48,816 bases of DNA from Trichococcus flocculiformis (GCF_900113645.1 NZ_FOQC01000014.1:1-48816), one strand, 5' to 3'; shown: positions 9,108 to 21,302, counted from the stretch's first letter. The notes: generated from the letters alone by a model not told the origin. Numbers and translations: made by a program.

Positions 9108-9749
<642 letters not shown>

Positions 9750-9758
9750 CAAGTCAGG

Positions 9759-9785
9759 AAGACAGATAATCTCTGTCTTTTTTTT
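9759..9785 (+). terminator. terminator of xpt
   Basis: Stem AAGACAG/CTGTCTT (9759-9765 and 9773-9779) followed by seven T residues. Confidence 0.88.
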
Positions 9786-9922
9786 CATTTTCAAGCACGG
9801 GATTTTGCCCATCATGGATCTTTCGATTTAGCTTCAATATCTCCACAAAGCTTTTTGGAATTGTGGTAAAATGTTAAATATACATGAGATTATGAGCGTT
9901 ATCTTAATGAGGAGGTTCAATA

Positions 9923-11215
9923 ATGAGAATTGAAACACAATGTTTACACGAAGGGTATCATCCAGGGAACGGTGAGCCAAGTGCGCTTCCCATTTACCAA
10001 AGCACGACATTCAGATATGACTCAACGGAACATATCGGGAAATTATTCGATTTGACGGCTGCCGGACACATGTATTCGCGCATCTCCAATCCGACGGTTG
10101 CAGCCGTAGAAGAAAAAATTGCGGCGATGGAGGGTGGCGTAGGGGCTTTGTGCACAACATCCGGGCAAGCAGCCACCATGATCAGCTTGATGAACATCCT
10201 GAAGGAAGGCGACCATTTCATCAGCACCGCCTCCATTTATGGCGGAACCATCAATCTCTTTGCCGTAACCTTGAAGCGATTCGGAATCGAATGCACCTTT
10301 GTCGATCAAGAACTGCCTGAGGAAGAAATCCAAAAAATGTTCAAACCGAACACAAAGGCTGTATTCGGAGAAACCATCGCAAACCCCGCCTTGTCCGTCC
10401 TGGATATCGAAAAATGGGCAGCGATCGCGCACAAAAACAACGTGCCTTTGATCGTGGACAACACGTTCCCGACGCCGTACCTTTGCAGGCCGTTCGAGTT
10501 TGGAGCCGACATCGTGGTCCATTCCACCTCGAAATACATGGATGGCCACGCTGTGCAGATGGGCGGGGTCATTGTCGACAGCGGCAATTTTGACTGGAAG
10601 AACGGCAATTTCCCTGAATTCACCGAACCGGATGAATCGTACCACGGCATCGTCTATACGGACAGCTTCGAGAAAGCTGCGTATATCACAAAAGCACGGG
10701 TACAGATGATGAGGGACATGGGTGCGTACCCAACTGCCAACGCCGCCTTCTTGCTGAATCTGGGGCTTGAAACGCTGCCTGTAAGAATGGACAGACACTG
10801 CAGCAACGCCTTGAAAGTTGCTGAATATTTCAAAAAATCCGAAAAAGTCGAATTTGTGAACTATCCGGGCTTAGAAGGAGACAAGTACCACGAATTGGCA
10901 AAAAAATATCTGCCGCTCGGAACGTGCGGCGTCATTTCGCTTTCGATCGAAGGCAGCAGAGAGAATGCCATCAAATTCATGGACAGTCTGAAGCTGGCGT
11001 CCAATGAAGTCCATGTGGCCGACATCCGGACTTGCGTGCTCCATCCGGCAAGTTCAACCCACAGACAGCTGACCGATGAACAATTGGCGGCAGCAGGCAT
11101 CACACCTGGCCTGATTCGCTTTTCGGTAGGGCTTGAAAACGTGGATGATATCATCGAAGACATCGAGCAAGCTTTGGCAACCCTGAATTTGGATGCAAAA
11201 CCTTATACAGTCTGA
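9923..11215 (+). CDS. metY: O-acetylhomoserine sulfhydrylase (aminocarboxypropyltransferase)
   Basis: A 430-residue PLP enzyme of the Cys/Met metabolism family. It joins sulfide (or methanethiol) to O-acetylhomoserine to give homocysteine (or methionine). PLP-binding lysine K204 lies in VVHSTSKYMDGHA, the substrate tyrosine region is MYSRISNPT, and the C-terminus has the LRFSVGLE-like block LIRFSVGLENVDDIIEDIEQAL. The length (about 425-435) and the GNGEPSALPIYQSTTFRY start fit MetY better than the shorter cystathionine gamma-synthases (about 380). RBS AGGAGG is 8 nt upstream. The probable -10 is TAAAAT (about 9866-9871). I see neither SAM-riboswitch nor T-box sequences in the short leader. 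Confidence 0.88.
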   Translation: MRIETQCLHEGYHPGNGEPSALPIYQSTTFRYDSTEHIGKLFDLTAAGHMYSRISNPTVAAVEEKIAAMEGGVGALCTTSGQAATMISLMNILKEGDHFISTASIYGGTINLFAVTLKRFGIECTFVDQELPEEEIQKMFKPNTKAVFGETIANPALSVLDIEKWAAIAHKNNVPLIVDNTFPTPYLCRPFEFGADIVVHSTSKYMDGHAVQMGGVIVDSGNFDWKNGNFPEFTEPDESYHGIVYTDSFEKAAYITKARVQMMRDMGAYPTANAAFLLNLGLETLPVRMDRHCSNALKVAEYFKKSEKVEFVNYPGLEGDKYHELAKKYLPLGTCGVISLSIEGSRENAIKFMDSLKLASNEVHVADIRTCVLHPASSTHRQLTDEQLAAAGITPGLIRFSVGLENVDDIIEDIEQALATLNLDAKPYTV

Positions 11216-11236
11216 TCGACAGTCTCCCTGAAAATG

Positions 11237-11277
11237 AAGCAGAATTCCTTCCAAGGTGTTCTGCTTTGTTTTCTTTG
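11237..11277 (+). terminator. terminator after metY
   Basis: Stem AAGCAGAA (11237-11244) / TTCTGCTT (11259-11266), 14-nt loop, then TGTTTTCTTTG. Confidence 0.8.
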
Positions 11278-11331
11278 TTGCGAAAGATTTTTTTGCAACG
11301 CATATAATTTCAGAAGATCGGATGTGACGGA

Positions 11332-13187
<1,856 letters not shown>

Positions 13188-13202
13188 AGGAAAAGAATAA
13201 GC

Positions 13203-13238
13203 GAGAGGCCGGTTTTTTCTCCGGCCTCTCTTTAATTT
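13203..13238 (+). terminator. terminator between mnmA and recD2
   Basis: Perfect 10-bp stem GAGAGGCCGG (13203-13212) / CCGGCCTCTC (13221-13230), followed by TTTAATTT. Confidence 0.85.
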
Positions 13239-13315
13239 GGCCGCGAATTGTGGTATCGTTCTTAAGGAATCTTATAACAAATCTGAATAGTCAAAAAAGG
13301 GAGGGGATCATCCGG

Positions 13316-15814
13316 ATGGATACAGAACAAGGCTATATCGTCGGAGAAATCAAAGCGATTTTCTTTGAAAACGCGAGTAATTTCTACAAAGTCATGCTGA
13401 TTTCAGTCAACGAATCGAATCTCCCGCAAAAGCAGGATGAAATTGTTGTGACGGGAAGCTTCGGGCAGATAACCGAAGATACAGCTTACCGCTTTTTCGG
13501 TGAGGTCGTGGAGCACCCAAGATACGGTGTCCAATTCCAAGCCACTTCCTATCAGCAGGAAAAACCCACCTCCAAGAACGGCTTGATTGCATTCTTGTCA
13601 GGGGAACGTTTCCCAGGCATCGGTAAACGGACAGCTGAAAAAATCGTCGAGACTTTTGGCGAGGAAGCGGTCGACGTCATCCTTGATGACCCGGAAGCGC
13701 TGAAAAGCATCAGCGGCATGACGCCCAAAAAAAGGGAAATGATGCGCGATGTACTGATGCAGACGCAAGGAACCGAGAAGATCCTGATCGCATTGGGTAA
13801 CTATGGCTTCTCCAATAATCAGGCAGCGAATATCTTTCATTTCTACCGCACTGAAACGCTGACTGTCCTAAATGAAAATCCTTACCGACTGCTCGAGGAT
13901 ATCGAAGGCATCGGCTTCAAGAAAGCCGATCAGCTGGCGGAGGAGTTGAACTTCGCTCCGGATCACAGCAGCCGTCTGAAAGGTGGCCTGATAGCGACGC
14001 TGCAGGAACTTTGCCTGTCAAACGGAGATACCTATGTCGATGGGACCGTCTTGCTTGAGCGAACAATCCACTTGCTTGAACAAAGCCGGCGCTTCATTAT
14101 CGAAGATGCACCAGTAATCGAAGCGTTGATGGAAATGGTCATGGACATGAAAGTGGTCGAGGATCATAGCCGCTTTGCCATCCCGTCCCTTTATTTCGCC
14201 GAAGAAGGCATCGCATCATCGATCGACAGACTGCTGAAACGGAAAACAAAAATTGCTTATCCGGGAGTGAATTTGGATCTGGAAATCGAGAATCTGCAAT
14301 CCAATCTGCAGATCCGCTATGGGGCCTCCCAAATCGAAGCGATAAAAGCAGCTTTGCTTTCACCGTTCTTCATCCTGACAGGTGGACCCGGTACTGGTAA
14401 AACGACCGTTCTCAAAGGGATCGTGCGCATGTTCTCCGAATTGAACGATCTGCCGGAAGACCCTAAGGATTACAAAGACGGACTTTTCCCGATTTTGCTT
14501 GCCGCTCCGACCGGCCGTGCCGCAAAAAGGATGCAGGAGACGACAGGTCTGCCCGGCAGCACGATCCATCGCTTGCTGGGTTTGACGGGCCAGGAAAAGG
14601 AATCCGAAGAACTTTATACGCAAGAGTTGGAAGGCAAGCTGTTGATCATCGACGAAGTTTCGATGGTGGATACGTGGCTGATGCATCGACTCTTGAAATC
14701 CGTTCCGCCTGGTATGCAAGTGCTGTTTGTGGGGGATAAGGATCAATTGCCTTCAGTCGGTCCAGGCCAGGTGTTGTTCGATCTTCTGAACTGCAAAGCG
14801 TTACCGCAGGTCGAGCTGAATGAGATATTCAGGCAATCCGGCGATTCATCGATCATCCCGTTGGCGCACGAAATCAAGAACGGCATTCTCCCGCGCGATT
14901 TCCGCAACAATCAAGCGGACCGCTCGTTTCTGCCTTGCCAAACGCATCAGATCGAGCCGGTGATCCGGCAAGTCGTCGAAAAGGCGAAGTCAAAAGGGTT
15001 CACTGCAAAGGATATCCAGATTCTGGCGCCGATGTACAAAGGAGCTGCCGGCATTGATGCCATCAATACGATGATGCAGGAGATCTTCAATCCAAAAGGG
15101 AACAAGAAAAGACGGGAAGTCGCTTTTTTTGATGTCGTCTATCGGGTAGGCGACAAGGTGCTTCAGTTGGTGAACCAACCGGAAAATAATGTCTTTAATG
15201 GGGATATGGGTGAAATCACTGCCATCCAATTCGCCAAGGAAACGGAAGAGAAGGTCGACCAGATCACGATCCTGTTCGATACCGTGGAAGTCACTTACAA
15301 TCGAAACAATTGGAATAAGTTTGTTTTGGCTTACTGTTGTTCCATCCATAAATCGCAGGGCAGCGAATTTACGATGGTCATTCTGCCGATGGTGAAACAG
15401 TACGGGCGGATGCTGCGCCGCAATCTGCTTTACACAGCCATCACCAGGAGCAAAAGCAAATTGATTTTGTGCGGGGATTATGAAGCTTTCGAAACGGCAG
15501 TCGTAAGCACTGGCGATATCCGGAAAACGATGCTGCATGAAAAACTGGAGCGCAACCTGAACAATGACAAGGTCTTCACTGCGGAAGAGTCTGCAAAGGA
15601 CAAGGAAGCGAAGGCGCTCGGTACCGGGATTGAAGTTGCTGAAACGATCACCGAAACAACTGTAGAACCCGCAACCCAAAAGCCAGAAAAGAATGCGTCC
15701 CCAAATATATTACCCGTCTACCAATTGACGATCGAACAGATCTCCAACGGGAGCATCGATCCGATGATCGGCATGGGAGATGTAAGGCCGGAAACTTTCA
15801 TGAGTGAAAAATAA
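13316..15814 (+). CDS. recD2: RecD-like SF1B DNA helicase
   Basis: An 832-residue 5'-to-3' DNA helicase of the RecD2/YrrC group, which works without RecBC in repair and at stalled forks. The N-terminal region (1-340) has an OB-like part and tandem helix-hairpin-helix motifs (FPGIGKRTAEKI at about 99-110, EGIGFKKADQLAEEL at about 197-211). Walker A GGPGTGKTT is at 356-364, motif II is IIDEVSMVD, and motif VI includes YTAITRSKSKLIL. The start at ATG 13316 has GGGAGGGG about 10 nt upstream; the open frame before it crosses the mnmA terminator and is not coding. The C-terminal 90 residues are low-complexity, charged and variable. Confidence 0.93.
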   Translation: MDTEQGYIVGEIKAIFFENASNFYKVMLISVNESNLPQKQDEIVVTGSFGQITEDTAYRFFGEVVEHPRYGVQFQATSYQQEKPTSKNGLIAFLSGERFPGIGKRTAEKIVETFGEEAVDVILDDPEALKSISGMTPKKREMMRDVLMQTQGTEKILIALGNYGFSNNQAANIFHFYRTETLTVLNENPYRLLEDIEGIGFKKADQLAEELNFAPDHSSRLKGGLIATLQELCLSNGDTYVDGTVLLERTIHLLEQSRRFIIEDAPVIEALMEMVMDMKVVEDHSRFAIPSLYFAEEGIASSIDRLLKRKTKIAYPGVNLDLEIENLQSNLQIRYGASQIEAIKAALLSPFFILTGGPGTGKTTVLKGIVRMFSELNDLPEDPKDYKDGLFPILLAAPTGRAAKRMQETTGLPGSTIHRLLGLTGQEKESEELYTQELEGKLLIIDEVSMVDTWLMHRLLKSVPPGMQVLFVGDKDQLPSVGPGQVLFDLLNCKALPQVELNEIFRQSGDSSIIPLAHEIKNGILPRDFRNNQADRSFLPCQTHQIEPVIRQVVEKAKSKGFTAKDIQILAPMYKGAAGIDAINTMMQEIFNPKGNKKRREVAFFDVVYRVGDKVLQLVNQPENNVFNGDMGEITAIQFAKETEEKVDQITILFDTVEVTYNRNNWNKFVLAYCCSIHKSQGSEFTMVILPMVKQYGRMLRRNLLYTAITRSKSKLILCGDYEAFETAVVSTGDIRKTMLHEKLERNLNNDKVFTAEESAKDKEAKALGTGIEVAETITETTVEPATQKPEKNASPNILPVYQLTIEQISNGSIDPMIGMGDVRPETFMSEK

Positions 15815-15820
15815 TCCGGG

Positions 15821-15860
15821 AAAAGTCCTCAGACAATGAATAATTTGTCTGCGGACTTTT
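15821..15860 (+). terminator. terminator after recD2
   Basis: Long inverted repeat: AAAAGTCC..AGACAA pairs with TTGTCT..GGACTTTT (15821-15836 and 15845-15860). Only a short T-tract follows, but it can act in both directions. Confidence 0.65.
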
Positions 15861-16026
15861 CAGCTGTCAGAAAATCAATCAGCGCAGAATGCTCCGATCA
15901 AAGTCGCATCAAAATTCGGTAGGCTCAGCAAAAGAAATAAGCTACTCGCCGGATCAATATTCTGCTATACTGACAGTAAAGCATGTTACTGGTTTTCCAA
16001 TACAGCTACAAGAAGAGAGTGGTATA

Positions 16027-17133
16027 ATGGAACTATTTGATCAATTGATGAATCCGAACTGGAAGAACATTCCGATGGAGCACAAGCTTGTTTTGGCCAG
16101 CAGTGTCGTCCGTTATTTTGTGAACCCCCTGTTGCCTGTCGCGAATATCCAGCCGGTGTATTATCAAATGGGCGGAATCAAGACCGAGACATTTACAGTG
16201 GACATCAACGGAGCGGCGTTTGTTTTTGTGCCTGGGCACAAGGAGGCAGTCCTCGGATGGGACAGCGGAATCAATGGCCTGGACCCGTTGGATATCAGCT
16301 CCGACAGGAAAGAGATGTACCTTGCCATCGAAAATTGTCTTAAGCTTTCGGTTCAAGGCGCTGAGTTTCTGCATGACGATCATTGGATGAAGAAGAAAAT
16401 CGGACCAATTCATAATTTGGAAGAATTGGAAGATTTGGTCAACAGTCAAATGTCTCAACTCCGGACAACAGAAATTCCGCCTTTATTGGTGGAAGTCAGT
16501 CCGAATTATGTGGGCATGACGAAAGTCGGGGATTATGCAGTCATAAATGGGAAATTTGAAGGCCAGAGCGATTGGTTCAGTATACACGAAAAGGACATTC
16601 ATCAAGCTTTGATGCCGAGCGCAACTGGATCTTCGGTATTTGCGGATTTTCCGGCGCATCTGGTTCAAAATGACTCCTTCTTCCTGAGACAGAACGAAGA
16701 TTTAGATTCATACACAGTTTTCGCGCCTTGCCAGACTACCTATGCAGAGATACGCAAGCAATTGGAGAAGGATGGCATGGGACTTTTATCCAGCAATGAG
16801 TGGGAATATTGCTGCGGGGCATCGACCCGCAGGCTTTTCCGTTGGGGCAATCAGTTGCATCGCAACCTGTTTGAACCGGAAGACAGTCATCTCTACAAAA
16901 AGAACATGTTTGGTCTGGAAATTGCGAACATGGGTTGGGGCCCGGAACTTGTCGAAGACGGGTTGTTGGTAAAGGGTGGTTGGATATCCATCCAAGCCGA
17001 GAATATATTGGAGAAACTCCTGCCGTATGCTACTTATTATGAAAACCATGCGGATGCTTTAAACGAGAAGCAGCAAGAGCCTTTGGCACCCGGATATTAC
17101 TGTGCAAGACGTTCCATCCGCATAGAAATGTAA
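16027..17133 (+). CDS. uncharacterised protein with formylglycine-enzyme-like C-terminus
   Basis: A 368-residue soluble protein of no family I can name. The N-terminal part (1-100) includes DGAAFVFVPGHKEAVLGWD-like strands. The last third contains LLSSNEWEYCCGASTRRLFRWGNQL, which resembles the LPTEAEWEYAARGG...YPWGN signature of the sulfatase-modifying-factor/C-type lectin fold. That similarity suggests an FGE-sulfatase-like fold but not catalysis: the C-terminal copper-binding cysteines of true FGEs are not evident. The start at ATG 16027 has AAGAAGAGAG upstream; the longer open frame (from 15889) runs through the promoter region, where TATACT sits at 15966-15971. It appears monocistronic between terminated genes. 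Confidence 0.65.
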   Translation: MELFDQLMNPNWKNIPMEHKLVLASSVVRYFVNPLLPVANIQPVYYQMGGIKTETFTVDINGAAFVFVPGHKEAVLGWDSGINGLDPLDISSDRKEMYLAIENCLKLSVQGAEFLHDDHWMKKKIGPIHNLEELEDLVNSQMSQLRTTEIPPLLVEVSPNYVGMTKVGDYAVINGKFEGQSDWFSIHEKDIHQALMPSATGSSVFADFPAHLVQNDSFFLRQNEDLDSYTVFAPCQTTYAEIRKQLEKDGMGLLSSNEWEYCCGASTRRLFRWGNQLHRNLFEPEDSHLYKKNMFGLEIANMGWGPELVEDGLLVKGGWISIQAENILEKLLPYATYYENHADALNEKQQEPLAPGYYCARRSIRIEM

Positions 17134-17159
17134 CCTGTTCCGCTTTTCTGAAGAACAGC

Positions 17160-17188
17160 TTGCATGCGGCTGTAATTTTGGTTATACT
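17160..17188 (+). promoter_or_regulatory. alaS promoter
   Basis: TTGCAT (17160-17165), a 17-nt spacer, TATACT (17183-17188). The start site near 17195 leads into the T-box leader. Confidence 0.7.
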
Positions 17189-17194
17189 AGTTTT

Positions 17195-17418
17195 TGATTG
17201 AAGCAGAGGATATACAAATGGATAACAAAAGAGAGTTTCCGCTTGGTGAAAGGAAACGCATCCGTTTATGCTCCCTTTGCGTGAATTATAGTAGAAATAC
17301 TATCGCTTCCAGCGTTAACGGATCCGAGAGGTAGTGAATGATCAAAACATTTCATTGCAAACAAGGTGGTACCGCGTGATTCGTCCTTGTATGCAGTGGG
17401 ATGTTTTTTATTTTTGTT
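17195..17418 (+). promoter_or_regulatory. T-box riboswitch leader of alaS
   Basis: The invariant T-box sequence AAGGTGGTACCGCG is at 17363-17376. Its bulge UGGU would pair with a tRNA 3' end ACCA, consistent with the A discriminator of tRNA-Ala. The competing terminator is clear: 17345-17365 (AACATTTCATTGCAAACAAGG) can pair with 17384-17404, followed by TTTTTATTTTT. Stem I lies at about 17205-17300. An alanine specifier could be GCT at 17270-17272, or GCG at 17279-17281; I cannot decide without folding. Uncharged tRNA-Ala is expected to stabilise the antiterminator and switch on alaS. Confidence 0.92.
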
Positions 17419-17456
17419 CACTCAAAAAAAATAATGAAGAGAAAAGGAAGGTAACA

Positions 17457-20108
17457 ATGAAAAATCTGACAAGCAGTGACATCCGTCAAATGTATCTTGA
17501 TTTTTGGGCAACAAAAGGGTCGAAAGTGGAACCGAGTGCTTCGCTGATACCGGTCAACGACCCTACGCTATTATGGATCAACTCAGGAGTAGCGACATTG
17601 AAAAAGTATTTTGATGGCACATTGATTCCTGAAAATCCGCGCATCACCAATGCCCAAAAGAGCATCCGTACAAACGACATCGAAAATGTCGGGGTGACCG
17701 CAAGACACCATACTTTATTTGAAATGTTGGGGAATTTCTCGATCGGGGACTACTTCAAAGAAGAAGCAATCCCTTGGGCTTGGGAATTCCTGACTGACGA
17801 AAAATGGTTGGCGTTCGATCCAGAACTGCTTTATGTCACTTACTATCCTGAAGACACAGATACGAAACGCATTTGGCAGGAAAAAGTCGGTTTGCCGGAA
17901 GATCATATCGTTCCGATCGCGGACAATTTTTGGGATATCGGGGCAGGACCATGCGGACCGGATACGGAAATTTTCTACGACCGCGGACCATCCTTCCAGG
18001 ATTTGCCTGACGGGGATCCTGAAATGTATCCGGGCGGAGAAAATGAACGCTACCTTGAAATCTGGAACCTTGTGTTCTCTGAATTCAACCACAAACCGGA
18101 CGGCACCTATGAGCCGTTACCGCACAAGAACGTCGATACGGGGATGGGTCTGGAGCGCGTCACGAGCGTAGTCCAAAACACACCAACCAACTTTGAAACG
18201 GATCTGTTCATGCCAATCATAAAAAAAATCGAGACGTTGAGCGACGGCAAGAAGTACGGCGAAAACAAAACATTGGATATCTCTTTCAAAGTCATCGCCG
18301 ATCATGTCCGCGCCGTCAGTTTTGCGATCGGGGACCGTGCCTTGCCGTCCAATGAAGGCCGTGGCTACATTTTGCGTCGTTTGATCCGCCGCTCGGTCAT
18401 GCATGGGCAAAAATTGGGCATCGAAAAATTGTTCCTGAACGAATTGGTTCCGGTTGTGGCAGATGTTATGGAATCCTATTATCCAGAAGTAAAAGCGGAC
18501 CAGGATTTCATCATCAAAGTCATCACAAATGAAGAGCAACGTTTCCAGGAAACGATCCACGAAGGGATGGACATCCTGAACAGCGTCTTTGAAGAGATGA
18601 ACGAAAAGGGCGAAACAGCCGTAAATGGCAAGAACGCCTTCAAACTGTATGACACATACGGCTTCCCGTTGGAACTGACGAGCGAATATGCTGAAGAAAA
18701 AGGCTTCACAGTTGATACAGAAGGATTTAACCAAGAGATGCAGGAGCAACGGAACCGCGCCCGTGCAGCAAGACAAGTGGAAGACTCCTTCTCTGTGCAA
18801 TCTCCGGTATGGGCTGAAGTGTTGGTTCCAAGCACGTTTTCCGGATATGCACAAACAAAAATTTCGTCCGAGCTTTCAGTGATGGTTGTGGATGACGAAA
18901 TCGTCGAAAAAGCAGCTGCAGACGATCGCGTTCAGATCATTTTCCGTGAAACGCCTTTCTATGCAGAAATGGGTGGTCAAGTTGCGGATAAAGGAACGAT
19001 CGAAACCGAAACGGGTGAAGTGATCGCAGAAATCGAAGATGTCAAACGCGCTCCAAATGGGCAAACGATGCACATCGCGCGTGTCCTGACGGAAATCCAT
19101 TCGAACGAAACCTATGTCCTGCACGTGGATGAAGCCCGCAGAAGAAACATCACGAAAAATCATACAGCGACGCATTTGTTGCACCAAGCTCTGAAGGATG
19201 TTTTGGGCAATCATGCCAACCAAGCTGGATCGTTGGTGAATCCGAACCAACTTCGTTTTGACTTTACGCATTTCGGCCAAGTAACTGCAGAAGAGTTGGT
19301 GCGGATGGAAGAAATCGTGAATGAAAAAATTTGGGAGAGTCTGCCAGTCGTTACTGTCGAAACAACCATCGATAAGGCAAAAGAAATGGGTGCCATGGCT
19401 TTGTTCGGCGAGAAATACGGTAAAGAAGTCCGAGTAGTCGATGTCGGAGGCTATTCAGTCGAACTTTGCGGAGGAGTCCATGTTCAAAATTCACAGGATA
19501 TCGGCGTCTTCAAGATTTTGTCCGAATCCGGAATCGGTGCGGGCGTTCGACGTATCGAAGCAGTGACCGGACAGGCAGCTTATCAGTATTTCCGTACAAA
19601 AGAAGCTGAGTTGAGCGAAGCGGCGCACCTTCTGAAGGCTCAACAAACAAAAGAAGTGGCCGGTAAAATCAATCAGCTTAAGCAGGAAATGAAGGAAATG
19701 CAAGGCGAAAATGAGTCTTTGAAAGCCAAAATCATGAATGCCGAAGCCAAAGACCTCTTTGAGAACGTGGAGACCGTCAACGGTGTCACGTACATTACCT
19801 ATGAAACAAAGAATCAAGATATGAATGCCTTGCGTCAATTGGCTGACCAATGGCGTCAAAAGGCTGTCTCTGATCTTTTCGTGGCAGCTTCAGCTACAGA
19901 CGGCAAAGTCAATATGCTGGCTGCAGTTTCCAAAGGCAAGTTGGAACAAGGCCTGAAAGCCGGCGATCTGATCAAGACGCTCGCTCCGTTTGCTGGAGGC
20001 AAAGGCGGCGGACGCCCGGATATGGCACAAGCAGGCGGCAATAACCCAGCAGGCATCCCGGATGCGCTGAAACACGTTGCAGTCTGGATCGCTGACAATA
20101 CCAAATAA
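17457..20108 (+). CDS. alaS: alanyl-tRNA synthetase
   Basis: An 883-residue class II synthetase that charges tRNA-Ala and edits mischarged Ser/Gly. The N-terminal catalytic core begins FWATKGSKVEPSASLIPVNDPTLLWINSGV (motif 1 region), with motif 2 in ARHHTLFEMLGNFSIGDYF. The editing domain has the zinc ligands HTATHLLH and CGGVHV. The C-Ala domain ends with the glycine-rich GGKGGGRPDMAQAGG. I choose ATG 17457, after GGAAGG and downstream of the T-box terminator; the upstream open frame is inside the riboswitch. Regulation is by the T-box leader. The tRNA-Ala(GGC) at 34584 is one of its substrates. Confidence 0.97.
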   Translation: MKNLTSSDIRQMYLDFWATKGSKVEPSASLIPVNDPTLLWINSGVATLKKYFDGTLIPENPRITNAQKSIRTNDIENVGVTARHHTLFEMLGNFSIGDYFKEEAIPWAWEFLTDEKWLAFDPELLYVTYYPEDTDTKRIWQEKVGLPEDHIVPIADNFWDIGAGPCGPDTEIFYDRGPSFQDLPDGDPEMYPGGENERYLEIWNLVFSEFNHKPDGTYEPLPHKNVDTGMGLERVTSVVQNTPTNFETDLFMPIIKKIETLSDGKKYGENKTLDISFKVIADHVRAVSFAIGDRALPSNEGRGYILRRLIRRSVMHGQKLGIEKLFLNELVPVVADVMESYYPEVKADQDFIIKVITNEEQRFQETIHEGMDILNSVFEEMNEKGETAVNGKNAFKLYDTYGFPLELTSEYAEEKGFTVDTEGFNQEMQEQRNRARAARQVEDSFSVQSPVWAEVLVPSTFSGYAQTKISSELSVMVVDDEIVEKAAADDRVQIIFRETPFYAEMGGQVADKGTIETETGEVIAEIEDVKRAPNGQTMHIARVLTEIHSNETYVLHVDEARRRNITKNHTATHLLHQALKDVLGNHANQAGSLVNPNQLRFDFTHFGQVTAEELVRMEEIVNEKIWESLPVVTVETTIDKAKEMGAMALFGEKYGKEVRVVDVGGYSVELCGGVHVQNSQDIGVFKILSESGIGAGVRRIEAVTGQAAYQYFRTKEAELSEAAHLLKAQQTKEVAGKINQLKQEMKEMQGENESLKAKIMNAEAKDLFENVETVNGVTYITYETKNQDMNALRQLADQWRQKAVSDLFVAASATDGKVNMLAAVSKGKLEQGLKAGDLIKTLAPFAGGKGGGRPDMAQAGGNNPAGIPDALKHVAVWIADNTK

Positions 20109-20120
20109 GCATCCTTTCCT

Positions 20121-20158
20121 AGGGGGCGGCATCCACATATGGATGCTGCCCCCTTTTT
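20121..20158 (+). terminator. terminator of alaS
   Basis: 14-bp stem AGGGGGCGGCATCC (20121-20134) / GGATGCTGCCCCCT (20141-20154) with one G-T pair, then a T-run. Confidence 0.92.
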
Positions 20159-20160
20159 GG

Positions 20161-20377
20161 ACATATAGGAATTTATAATTTTTTTCAACTGAGAAGTGCA
20201 TCACCGTAGGTGTTTCACAAGTTTGCAACATGTTTCATGCATCTAAACTGATGTCCAGCTTCACGGGTTAGCCCTTCGGAAATTAGATAAATCTGTCCTA
20301 TTGCGCTCTTCGATGCTCAGTCGGACAGATTTCCTAAATTTCTTTCAGGGCTGAACGAACCCGTTCAGCTTTTCTTA
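20161..20377 (-). repeat. dispersed intergenic repeat, copy B
   Basis: A 217-bp element matching, in inverted orientation, 27537-27881. Shared blocks run from ACATATAGGAATTTATAA through CACCGTAGGTGTTTCACAAG, CATGTTTCATGCATCTAAA and CCAGCTTCACGGGTTAGC, to the CAGGGCTGAACGAACCCG hairpin. In this copy AAATCTGTCC and GGACAGATTT (about 20290-20332) can pair to form an extra long stem. It has no ORF. It fills most of the 427-bp gap between alaS and ireB. The rest (20378-20535) holds the ireB promoter region, with a TAAATATA stretch near 20505, and nothing else that I recognise. Confidence 0.85.
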
Positions 20378-20535
20378 CACAATCTGTCTGCAACAAAATG
20401 CGGAATATACTGACAGGAGGGGGAGCAGAAAGGTCATGAAGCCGATCTGAGGAATGACAACGGCATTTCTTTGTTGTAGTTTTTTGTGATTTCTTGTAAA
20501 ATGGTAAATATACTAAAGAAAACTGGGGTGTCGCT

Positions 20536-20805
20536 ATGAGTTCGAAAGATGAAACGATGTTGTTCAATTTTGATGACAATCTTAAAAAGAATGTACAAGA
20601 GACATTAGCCCTTGTTTATGACGCATTGGAAGAAAAAGGATACAACCCTATCAACCAGATTGTGGGATATCTGCTTTCTGGAGATCCGGCTTATATCCCG
20701 CGTCATAACGATGCCAGAAACCTGATCCGTCGTCACGAACGTGATGAAATAATGGAAGAATTAGTAAAAAGCTATCTTTCTGGAACAGGCAGAGTCATCC
20801 AATGA
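20536..20805 (+). CDS. ireB: IreB-family regulatory phosphoprotein
   Basis: An 89-residue protein of the DUF965/IreB family. In Enterococcus, IreB is a small substrate of the PASTA kinase IreK and a negative regulator of cephalosporin resistance. The family block [45 protein letters not shown] is complete, and the N-terminal Ser/Thr residues ([13 protein letters not shown]) contain the region phosphorylated in homologues. It overlaps ruvX by 4 bp (ATGA), so the two are translationally coupled. alaS-ireB-ruvX-DUF1292 is the standard Firmicute order. Confidence 0.93.
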   Translation: MSSKDETMLFNFDDNLKKNVQETLALVYDALEEKGYNPINQIVGYLLSGDPAYIPRHNDARNLIRRHERDEIMEELVKSYLSGTGRVIQ

Positions 20806-21218
20806 GGCTTATGGGCTTGGATGTCGGATCCAAAACGGTAGGAGTGGCTATCAGTGATCCGATGGGATGGACGGCGCAAGGGATAGAAATCGTCAAAATC
20901 GATGAAGCTAATGGAGAGTTTGGCCTTGCTCGTATTGCCGAATTGGTTAAGCAGTACGAAGTCGAGAAGTTTGTGCTCGGCTTGCCGAAGAATATGGATA
21001 ACAGCATCGGGTTTCGGGCGGAAGCTTCCATTGCCTACGGAAAGTTGCTTGAAAAAGAGTTAGGCTTACCCGTCGATTACGTTGATGAGAGATTGACTAC
21101 TGTCCAAGCAGAAAAAATGTTGATCAATGAAGGAAACGTTTCCCGAAAAAAAAGGAAAAAAGTAATTGACAAACTTGCTGCTGTCATTCTTTTGCAGAAT
21201 TATCTGGACAGCCAGTAA
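20802..21218 (+). CDS. ruvX: putative pre-16S rRNA nuclease / Holliday junction resolvase-like YqgF
   Basis: A 138-residue RNase H-fold protein. The catalytic aspartate is in [16 protein letters not shown] (N-terminus), the acidic residue in [10 protein letters not shown], and the final aspartate in the family block [14 protein letters not shown]...[17 protein letters not shown]. Bacterial YqgF/RuvX processes the 5' end of 16S rRNA and has been linked to recombination. The gene starts within the ireB stop codon. Full family length. Confidence 0.95.
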   Translation: MRLMGLDVGSKTVGVAISDPMGWTAQGIEIVKIDEANGEFGLARIAELVKQYEVEKFVLGLPKNMDNSIGFRAEASIAYGKLLEKELGLPVDYVDERLTTVQAEKMLINEGNVSRKKRKKVIDKLAAVILLQNYLDSQ

Positions 21219-21302
21219 AGAGAGTGGTTTTTTTGACCTTTTTGCGTTACAATATCCTTTGTTTGAATGAAAAAACAATACTTAGATAAAGAGGTGCATA
21301 CC

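Noticed and set aside
15889-16026. Upstream extension of the FGE-like protein
   Set aside because: It covers the recD2 downstream gap and a promoter-like TATACT; ATG 16027 has the ribosome binding site.
17334-17456. Longer alaS start
   Set aside because: This stretch is the T-box antiterminator/terminator, and the known AlaRS N-terminus begins at 17457.
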